From Botryosphaeria dothidea (taxonomy: Eukaryota > Ascomycota > Dothideomycetes > Botryosphaeriales > Botryosphaeriaceae): DNA of 64,000 bases. Position numbers and translations under genes: made by a program. The stretch is from positions 2,356,001 to 2,420,000 of the forward strand of contig WWBZ02000073.1 of assembly GCA_011503125.2 (NCBI GenBank). The letters are read 5' to 3'. This document shows, one piece after another, positions 55,478-64,000 of the stretch. Each line of letters begins with the position of its first letter. Position 1 is the first letter of the stretch. The notes under the pieces are model-generated. The model saw nothing but the letters and a program-made list of their open reading frames with translations, did no database searches and had not been told where the DNA came from.

Positions 55478-55589
55478 TTTTACTAGACTCTTATCTAGTA
55501 GGCCTAAAGCTCTCGTCTAAGCCTAAGACTATAGCCTTCGAAATAGGAAACGACCCGCCTCCCGACCCTTAGGAGACGCTTTTCTAAAT

Positions 55590-56690
55590 CCTCGATTAAG
55601 TCCCTGTCCCTGTTAATGCTCGTCCTACCTTCCCTAAAGATATCCCGGTTTTCCTACGCGTTACTCTTAGCTAGGCGTACGCTAGAGGAAGATAATCCTG
55701 CCTAAGATCCGATATCGATTTACTAGTTATCCCTAAGAATACTACGAACGCCTAAGTTGCTTACATCTTTTACTACTACGGTTTCGGCCAAGATAAAGCC
55801 TTCGCCCGACTCTAACTACTAGCCTCGAACCTCTCTACTAACACTCCGGCTACTACGTCTATAGTATCTTCTTTAGAAACTTCTACCCCTCGTCCCCGCA
55901 TCCCTAAGATATCGGATCTAGAACTCTTTAAAGGAGAACGCACTCGGTTCTAGAACTTCGCCACGCAACTTCAACTTAAATTTACCTCGGACCCATCTGC
56001 CTTTATAACGGATATAGCTAAGATTACCTACGCTGGTTTATATCTTCGCGATACGGCTTACACCTAGTTTGCCCCTTACGTCTCTACTTCGAACGGCTCT
56101 ATAGAATTCGACAACTATAAGTCCTTCTACCAAGCTCTTAAGGCCGTATTCGACGATCCTAACGCTTACGCAACGGCCGAACGATCCCTCCTCGCACTTA
56201 AATAAGACAAGTCCTGCTCGGCTTACTACTTACGGTTCCTCTCGCTTATTACGACCCTCGGTTAGAAAGAAAACGTAGTTAAGATCTACTACTTCCGCCT
56301 TAGCCTTAAGGAGAATCTTAAGAACCTTCTTATTAGACGTTCTATACTAATAGAATTCGGAAAATTCGCTAAAACCTGCATTGCGTTGGACAACTAACTC
56401 TATGCTCGAATAATTAAGAAAAAGATGCCCGTAACTCGTATCCCTACCTCGACTCCTCTCTTTATACTAACTACTCCCCAACCTTCGTCTCCTACGCTAA
56501 CCTCGATTTCTTAAGGTAAACCTATAGAACTAGATACTACCGCTCGAAAGGCTTACCGGAAAGCTAATAACCTCTACGCCTACTATAGTAACCCTAACTA
56601 TTAGATTAAAGAGTACCCTAAAGCTAAAGCTAAGGGGCTTAAACTTAACACGACTTCGTATACACCTACGTTACTAACTACCCTAAATTA
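55590..56690 (+). pseudogene. Gag of the chromovirus, with RIP stops
   Basis: One frame can be followed through many TAG codons. It includes LELFKGERTRF, then TAG at 55,951 where a Trp is expected, NFATQLQLKF, and the capsid-like region with AVFDDPNAYATAERSLLALK. A degraded zinc knuckle lies near 56,570-56,620 (NLYAYYSNPNY, where Cys codons TGY have become TAY). Ends are approximate. Confidence 0.75.
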
Positions 56691-56899
56691 ACCGATAATA
56701 CCTCCTATAGCGTTAGTCCTCTACGTATTAAAAAACGTAGAAGGCTAGATAGCCCCCGGCACCTACCTAGCCCTTATCCGATCTCCACTTCGAATTAGTT
56801 TTCTATTCTTACTTCCCTCGCGTCTTTAAATCTTAGAATACTCTCGTTTTTATCTTTAGAACCCCGTACTCTACAGCCCCGTGCTATAGATCTTAGAAA

Positions 56900-59800
56900 A
56901 CGTCCGCTCCTTATCCTTAAATTAGTAGTCAATAATAAAATCGAAACTTCGGCTATATTAGACTCTAGTGCCTCGTCCCTTTTTATAGATAATGCCTTTA
57001 TTACATCCTATTCGATCTCTATACGCCAAAAACCCTAAGCTAAATCCCTCGAACTCGCGGACGGATCTATCGCCGGACGGATTACCCACGAGGCCGACCT
57101 TTAACTTAATATTAATTAGTATTAAGAACTCGTTACCTTCTAAGTAACTAAGCTCGGTTAATACTTAATTATCCTAGGAAAACCCTAGCTAGAACGATTA
57201 TAATCCACACGTCCTATAGTTAAAAAAACACGATTACCTTCGCCTCCCCTTTTTGGCCAAGCAAATTACTTACCTACTCGCCAACCTACAAACTACGCTT
57301 CCCCCTCGCCTCCTAATTCGCCTTCGATCTCTTGCGCTACTTATATCCTACGCCGCCCTTACTCGTTACGTCTAACGAGATAAGACTAGGATATACGCCG
57401 TATTAATTAAGGAGATCTAGAACACCTTAATAACCTTAAGAAAACGGAACAACAAACCTCGGAACAAGAACTCGAAACCCTCCGCTCACGAATCCCCGCT
57501 CGATTCTACTATCTTCTTCTCTTCTTTACGAAGAAAGAGCCGATAGGCTTCCCCTATATCGATATATTAATTATAAGATTTTAATTAGAAGAGGGCAAGA
57601 AACCCCCATTCGGTCCTCTCTACTTAATATCCGATTTAGAGGCTTAAGGCTCTTACGTGAATTACCTTAATAAAAACCTTAAGAAAGGTTTTATTCGGCC
57701 CTTATCCTTATCCTCTACGTCCCCTATTCTCTTTATTAGAAGCTAGGTAGCGGCCTTCGTTTTTTACGTGGATTATCGCGAACTAAATAGTATTACGAAA
57801 AAGAACCGTTATCTACTCCCCTTAGTTAACGAGGACTCTCCGTTAACTTTAGGGCTCTCGCATTTTTACTCGACTCGACCTTCGCGGTACTTATAACCTT
57901 ATCCGGATTAAGGAAGGCTCCGAATACTTAACCGCCTTTAGGACTCGCTATAGCCTATACGAATACCTTATTATACCCTTTAGCCTTACGATACGCCTGC
58001 TACCTACCAATAATTCGTTAACGATACGCTACGTGAATATCTTAACCGGCTAGTACGTCGTCTATCTAGATAATATCCTTATCTACTCGGAAACTAAGGA
58101 GGAGCACTACGAACACGTCCGATTAGTCCTCGAAAAGCTTCGTAAAGCAGGCTTATACGTTAAAGGCGAAAAATATAACTTCTATACGACTTCGACTACG
58201 TTCCTTAGCTTCGTTATCTCTCTAGACGGTATCTCTATAGACCTAGCTAAGGTAGCCGCCGTAAAAGACTAGGAGATTCCCCGCTCAGTTAAAGATCTTT
58301 AATCGTTCCTTAGCTTTGCAAACTTTTTACCGACGATTTATTAAAGGATACTCGTCCGAAAAGCTAGAGCCCTCTTTAGGCTCCTAGCTAAGAATATTCG
58401 TTTTACTTAGAGAAAAGAATAGGATAAGATATTTACTTATCTTAAGGAAGCCTTCTGCTCTTACCCAATCCTCCCGATACTTTAACCCCTAACTTAAACT
58501 ATCCTTAAAACCGACTTATCCGACTTTGTTATCTCCGCAATTTTATCCTAATAGGTAACCTACGAGGATAGCAGAAGAATCCTACATCCTATCGCCTACT
58601 ACTCTCGGAAAATAACCCCCGTAGAGTAGAACTATAGTATTAGAGATAAGGAACTCTTAGCTATTATAGAAGCCCTAAAGGAATACCGTTCCCTCGTTAT
58701 TAACCTCTCCTCGCCACTCCTAGTTCTTATAGATTACTCGAATTTAACTAGCTTTGCCTCTAAGCAAATTCTAAACCGTCGGCAAGCACGCTAGGCAATT
58801 AAACTCTTAGAACTCGACTTTAAGATCGTCTACCGCCCGAGGAACTAAGAATTAACGCGCGGATGCGTTAATAAGACGGTTAGGAGACCTCCCTGCTCGA
58901 GAGGGGCGCCTACCCCCTACTACGATCCTTACCTCTAAAAAATTCGAAATTTCGACCCTTATTTCTACTCGACATTTAATCGCTAGGCTAGAACCGTCTC
59001 TAGCTAGTAATATTCGCTTAGTACTCGATAAGGATACTCTTAGACAAGAGATCCTTACTTTACTCGATACCCACGCACTTCGACCATCCTAAGGTAGATT
59101 TAGGCGCATATTCTAAGGATAACGATGGTCTATTACTAGTTAATAGACTTATCTATATTCCTAAAGATCTAAGCCTCCGCCAAAGGATTATTAGCTCTCG
59201 ACACTCGCATCCGGCTGCTAGACACCTAGGCTAAGCAGCAATATTTAAACTCGTTACTCGTAATTTCTAGTGGCTAGGTCTACGCCAGATAGTAGCTCGT
59301 TTTATACGAAACTATAAGACCTGCCAAAGAATTAAACCCGCTCGACATGCCCCCTATAGATATTTAAAACCCCTTAAAGTGCTACAACGCGCTAGCAATC
59401 CGTTTCTCTTAATTTAATTACGGGACTTCTAACGTCTAACTCGTTCGATGCTATACTAGTAGTCGTAGATCGACTAACTAAAATAGCTCACTTTATCCCT
59501 TGCTAAATAACCCTCGATTCGATAGAGCTTGCTAAGCTTTATCGAGACTACGTTTTTCGACTACATAGCTTACCTAACAACTTCGTATCTAACCGCGGCT
59601 CGATTTTTACCTCTAAATTTACTAGAGCTCTTAGTAGATCCCTATCTATTAAGACTAACTTTAGTACGGCTTTCCACCCGTAAACCGACGGCTAGATAGA
59701 GCGTATTAACGCTATTCTCGAATAATACCTACGTGCCTACGTTTCGTATTAACAAGACGATTAGAACGACTTTCTCTTCCTTGCTAAATTCGCTTATAAT

Positions 59801-60475
59801 AATACGATCTCGACCACGACTAAGGTTACACCTTTCTTCGCAAACTACGGCTTCCACCCTCGTTATAAGATTCTATAAAAAGACTCGATCTTAGCCCCCC
59901 TCGAACTCCTACGCCTCTTCTAAGAGAACCTCGAAAACCTCGAAAACTACCTTCGCTAAGAAATTCGATTCGCATAAGACGCCTACGCAGAACAGGCTAA
60001 TAAAGACCGTATTTCGCCACCCGTCTTTAAGCCTAGTAACCTTATTTAGCTCCTAAGAAGGTATATCTCGACAATAAGGCCTTCGGATAAACTTGACTTT
60101 AAACGCCTTAGCCCCTTTCCTATTCTAGAGAAGATCTCGACCCATGTCTATCGCCTAGAACTACTAAGAACGATAAAAGTCCACCCTATATTCTACGTCT
60201 CTTTACTCGAACCCGCAGCCTCTAACCCCTTGCCTAATTAAGTCTAACCTCCGCCTCCGCCCGTTATCGTTAACGGCGAAGAAGAGTATAGGGTAGAAGA
60301 GATTCTAGACGTTAAAGCAACCCGGAGACAACCAAAATACCTCGTGAAATGGACTAGTTACTCGATACCAACCTGGGAACCTTACGACCTTGTTAAAGAC
60401 CTTAAGGCCCTTAATACGTTCTATAAACGTTACCCTTCGAAACCTCGACCCTTAAGCTAAAGGCTCGTAGGAACT
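56900..60475 (+). pseudogene. Pol of the chromovirus (PR, RT, RNase H, IN, chromodomain), RIP-inactivated
   Basis: Protease: LDSSASSLFID, where the catalytic DSG has become DSS (AGT at 56,967-56,969). Reverse transcriptase: VVYLDNILIYSETKEEH, where YLDD reads YLDN (AAT at 58,072-58,074). RNase H: YSRKITPVEQNYSIRDKELL near 58,600. Integrase: HSHPAARHLG and a degraded zinc finger near 59,200, [13 protein letters not shown] near 59,460. Chromodomain: EEYRVEEILDV and YLVKWTSYSIPTWEPYDLV at about 60,277-60,395. Many TAG/TAA codons interrupt it, and at 57,400-57,900 the frame also seems to shift. No functional product can be made. Confidence 0.88.
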
Positions 60476-60498
60476 TACCCCTAGGGAGGAGAGCCTAC

Positions 60499-60870
60499 TA
60501 TTATAAACGTGGCTTGCTTAGACCCCTTACCTCTCGTTTACCTTCGTTAATTTAAAATCTAGATCTAGACTTACCTGCTTATAAATTAGGAAGCTAGTAT
60601 TTTAGTTCGTTCTTTATATATATAAAGCTCGCCCCTCTACTTTATAGTTAGTTCTTTAGTCTAGTAATAAGTATTCCTCGCGTATAACTTGGTACGCCTT
60701 AAATTGGACCTTGCTTGCCTCCCTCGTCCCTCGTCCCTCGTCCCTCGTCTTTCGCACCTTATACCCTCGCCCTTTAAACTATACCCTTATACTTCGGCAT
60801 TACTTTACCCCTACTACCTTTACCGGCTTCGTTATCTCGTCTCTCCGCCCTCTAAGGTCCGTTTATTATA
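60499..60870 (+). repeat. 3' LTR of the chromovirus
   Basis: 372 bp, same length and ends as the 5' LTR. The differences noticed are all A/G or C/T, for example TTG here against TTA there near the start. Confidence 0.92.
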
Positions 60871-60875
60871 CTAGT
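60871..60875. repeat. target-site duplication, right copy (CTAGT)
   Basis: Matches the five bases before the 5' LTR. The LINE sequence resumes in this repeat with CTAGTAGACTTTATC. Confidence 0.85.
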
Positions 60876-61402
60876 AGACTTTATCTATCTCTCCTTCTAC
60901 TTATTCCTATATACTATACGTAGCTTCGTTCGCTCCGGGAGACTTTAGTAGATAGAGGAATAGTAGTTAAGGAGTAAGTTTACCTTTTTTCTAAGTAGAG
61001 TTCTTCTAGTAGAGCTAGTAGCGCCTCTAGTACTTAGAGTAGCCCGAGCTATCTATTTAATACTCTAGTAAGTTTTCTCTACTACTATCGCGACTAGGCT
61101 ATTCCTAGCTCTAATAGCCTAGGCTAGTACTAGTTCGTCTAGATATAGTAAGAGTAGAGGAATCCCTATCTTATACTCTAAGGTTTATATACTAGTTAAC
61201 TTATACGCCCCTAAGATAGTACGTAGGCACTAGTTTTAGATCTTCTTTAGTAGCTAGATAGTTATTTTTCTCTACCCTAGGATTTCCTTTAGGGTATACT
61301 ATACCCTATAGCCGTAGGTAAGAACTAGCCTTACTACGGCCGTATAGATATAACGGGCTTTAGTAAATAAGGCTCCCTAGGTAGACGCCGCGAGTCTAGA
61401 GA
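60876..61402 (-). mobile_element. LINE copy B, 5' part (beyond the LTR insertion)
   Basis: Continues copy B collinearly with copy C 62,105-62,640 (shared GCCGTAGGTAAGAAC-type block and GCCGCGAGTCTAGAGAGAG). It stops at about 61,402, where the tail of copy C begins, so it is 5'-truncated. Confidence 0.75.
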
Positions 61403-64000
61403 GAGATATATAGATAGATAAATTCATTTCTTCCCGATATAGTTCCCTTACGGGTCCATGCGGGGCTGGCTATCTGTAGTTATTTTACACGAGGGGGAAA
61501 ACCTTTTCGCCTGGTAAAAACCCCTCCTCTCTCTCTAGGCATGCTATCCTATACTAGTTCTTGTTTTTCCTTCTTACTAGTAGCGGCTGCTGTGGCAGCC
61601 CTACATTCACCTGCTAGACCTATCTCTTCAGTCCTTATCCTCGTAGTTGTCCGGGTCCTAGTGGTCCTAGTGGTTCTGGTTGTCCTCCTAGTTCCTCTTC
61701 CTAGTTATCTTCCTATATTAGTTCCCTTGCTAGGCTAAATTGCTTAAGCAGCCCTAGGCGTAAGAACCAGTCTATTGCTACTTTAATCCCCTTCTTTGTT
61801 AAGAGGAGGGAGTAGTAGTCCGTGGTCCCTGCCCTTTAGAGCATCTATGCCCTGCCTTGTTGGAAGTAGGGGCAGAAGAGGAGGATATGCTTTAGGGTTT
61901 GTCTATGCTAGCCGCATGGACAGGCAGGACTAGGGTGCCCTAGCACCTTGCGCCTTGAGAGGAAGTCCTCTAGTCCAATATGCTCTATACGTAGTAGGGT
62001 GGCGAGTGTGCTCTATGGCTTAGATAGTTCGCTGTGGATTTGTCTGATTTTTGGGTTCCACTGTATGCTTTGGGCTACTAGCTTGTCTTATCTTCCCTAG
62101 CTAGTAGACTTTGTCCATCTCTCCTTCCACTTGTTCCTATATGCTATACGTAGCTTCGTTCGCTCCGGGAGACTCTGGTAGGTAGAGGGGCAGTAGTTAA
62201 GAAGTGAGTTTGCCTTTTTTCTAAGCAGGGTTCTTCTAGCAGGGCTAGTAGCGCCTCTAGTACTTAGAGTAGCCCGAGCTATCTATTTAATACTCTGGCA
62301 AGTTTCCTCTACTACTGTCGCGACTAGGCTATTCCTAGCTCTAATAGCCTAGGCTAGTGCTAGTTCGTCTAGGTGTAGTGAGAGTGGGGGAATCCCTATC
62401 TCATGCTCCAAGGTTTGTATGCTGGTTAACTTATACGCCCCTGAGATGGTGCGTAGGCACTGGTTTTGGATCTTCTTTAGTGGCTGGATGGTTATTTTTC
62501 TCCACCCTAGGATTCCCTCTGGGGTATACTATACCCCACAGCCGTAGGTGAGGACTGGCCTTACCACGGCCGCATAGATATAACGGGCTTTAGTAAATAA
62601 GGCTCCCTAGGTAGACGCCGCGAGTCTAGAGAGAGATATATACTGTTTAATTGCCTTAGCTCCTATTTCCCTAATATAGGGTCCCTATCTAAGCTTGTTG
62701 TCTACGTAGACTCCTAGAATCTTAATTATAGGCTCTAGGCATCCAGTAAATCTAGGGATACGGATCCCTGCTGCCATATTAAATCTCCTTGGTTTCCTTG
62801 TAAAATAAATGAGGTAATACTTATCGGGCGAGAAAGCTGACCCGTGGGTAGCTGCCTAGTGCTCGCAAATTTGATATGCTCCCTCTAGTGTCCTATAGTT
62901 CTATTCTATAGATCTACTAAAGGTTAGAATATTAGTATTATCGACGAATCTAAGGGGGAAGGTATTGCCCCTACGTAGCTGTATAAGTAGGTTAGATGCA
63001 AAGAATAGGTAGAGTATCGGCGATAGTGAGGATCCCTAGGGAATCCCGGTTAAGGTCTAGATTAGTGGACTGGTGAAGTCTCCGAAGGATAGCTAAGTGG
63101 TACGGTCCTATAGAAAGGATCGGGTGAATCTTTCTACCCATTCTAGGAGTTTTGCCATCCTTATATTATAGAGAAGCCTTCTATAAGATACGTGGTCATA
63201 TACTCCCGAGATATCCAGGCTAAGGACTGAAGCCACTAGCCCTAGGTCTTGTGCCTAGATAGTATGGATCTGTTCTATGAGTAGGTCAAGAGCTGCTACT
63301 GCGGATCTGTTTCTCCTAGCTCCTATCTATGTATTAGGGAGTAGGCCGTATACTTTAGTAGCCTGGGAGATTCTATCTGCTATAATCCTCTTAAGTAGCT
63401 TCCCTAGCGTATTAAGTAAAGCAATCGGCCTAAATGACTTGGCTTTAGTATAGTCGTCCCTCTGTGGTTTCCTGAGGACTACGGTAATAGAGCTTTTAAA
63501 CTGCCTAGGGTGGTATCTAAGTGCGAGGCATCCCTAGAAGAGCCTGGTGAGGGGTCCCCTTAGTGTCTTAGCGCATTGCTTTAGGAACCTGTTGGTGATC
63601 TTGTCTGGGCCTGGTGCCTTGTCTGGGGGAAGCTTCTTGATGGTGTGGAGGACCTGCTCTTCAGTAAGGTCTTGGGGAATCTCTACTGGCACTGGGTATA
63701 TACACCCATCCAGATCTAAGAGGTCGGTGGCCCTAGGAGGTGGGAAGAACTGGTTGGTAAGGATTTCTGCCTTGGACTGGTTGTCGTAATGTAGTTGTTT
63801 ATCTGCTCCCTGGAGGGGTGGGAACTAAGGTGGGGCTGGAGGTTCCAGTGCCCTTGTTCTTGCCCACTTTAAGAGCTTCTAGAGTGTAGATGGGTCCGAA
63901 GTAATCTTAGCTACTATTCTGCGCCATGCTTTTATTCTATCTCTTCTAATCTACCTCTTCTTGCTATTAGCAATAGTTTAGTATACTACCTAGTCCTCCT
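61403..64000 (-). mobile_element. non-LTR retrotransposon (LINE, Tad1/I-like), copy C, runs off the window
   Basis: Minus-strand LINE whose 3' tail starts at 61,403 (TAGATAGATAAATTC); its 5' end lies beyond the window. Translated from the right, the reverse transcriptase shows PPDKAPGPDKITNRFL (about 63,590-63,630), SFRPIALLNTLGKLLKR, LDISGVYDHVS, GIP-stop-GS in place of GIPQGS (CTA at 63,036-63,038) and FVDNTNIL in place of F-DD (about 62,935-62,955). The C-terminal region continues to about 61,500. It is the least mutated copy, keeping many TG and CA dinucleotides. The clade is inferred from fungal distribution and motif style. Confidence 0.85.

Larger units (their letters stand above)
55106..60870 (+). 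mobile_element. Ty3/Gypsy chromovirus LTR retrotransposon, complete but RIP-inactivated
   Basis: A 5,765-bp element bounded by two 372-bp LTRs with a 5-bp target duplication. The internal part reads, in plus orientation and with many in-frame stops, as Gag (about 55,590-56,690), aspartic protease, reverse transcriptase, RNase H, integrase and a C-terminal chromodomain (about 60,277-60,420). This order (RT before IN, chromodomain at the end) defines chromoviruses. Tryptophan codons are mostly TAG, and key residues are altered by G-to-A changes. The element inserted into LINE copy B. The two LTRs differ at about eight positions by my count, all transitions, so RIP rather than age alone explains them. 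Confidence 0.93.

Noticed and set aside
55296..55572. Short open frames in the 5' LTR and leader (repeated at 60,689-60,923)
   Set aside because: They sit in the LTRs and are produced by the TCCCTCG tandem units and pyrimidine-rich DNA; not genes.
1..64000. CRISPR arrays, bacterial-type operons, rRNA or clear tRNA genes
   Set aside because: None were seen; spliced genes and RIP show that this is fungal nuclear DNA.

Overview
The window is genomic DNA from a filamentous ascomycete. Genes carry short introns (about 47-170 bp) with GT..AG ends and CTRAY-like branch points. The repeats show repeat-induced point mutation (RIP). The gene set (pectate lyase, polygalacturonase, S1 nuclease, secreted proteases, a small cysteine-rich secreted protein) fits a plant-associated or saprotrophic Dothideomycete-like fungus; that placement is inference.

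Positions 1-51,300 are ordinary gene-rich euchromatin. They begin with the 3' end of a 5-oxoprolinase gene. Next is a group of secreted enzymes: GPI-type aspartic protease, S1/P1 nuclease, PL1 pectate lyase and GH28 polygalacturonase, with an AT-hook protein and a multi-pass membrane protein between them. Housekeeping and regulatory genes follow: the Yvc1-type vacuolar channel, eIF2-alpha, a small secreted protein, a GNAT acetyltransferase, an LYR-like protein, the Mbp1-type APSES cell-cycle factor, an F-box protein, glutaminyl-tRNA synthetase, the P5A ATPase Spf1, a sedolisin protease, mitochondrial malate dehydrogenase, an NmrA-like protein, carnitine acetyltransferase, the DASH subunit Ask1 and a short-chain dehydrogenase. 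Several pairs are divergent with 290-470 bp between start codons: LYR/MBP1, GLN4/SPF1, MDH/NmrA-like and ASK1/SDR.

From about 51,400 to the end there are no intact genes. The DNA is TpA-rich and almost without CpA/TpG, and consists of nested retroelements. A complete chromodomain-type Ty3/Gypsy element (55,106-60,870, two 372-bp LTRs, 5-bp target duplication CTAGT) is inserted inside a minus-strand LINE copy. Other LINE copies lie on both sides, one of them tail-to-tail with its neighbour, and there is a second degraded LTR element. Coding domains can still be followed, but tryptophan and glutamine codons are turned into stops and the catalytic YLDD-type motifs read as DN.

The main anomalies are a cluster of seven apparent single-base indels across the N-terminal coding parts of GLN4 and SPF1 (34.66-35.37 kb), the nested and palindromic retroelement structure with graded RIP, and a small secreted protein gene whose last coding exon is 12 nt. 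I did not find a convincing wholly new system.
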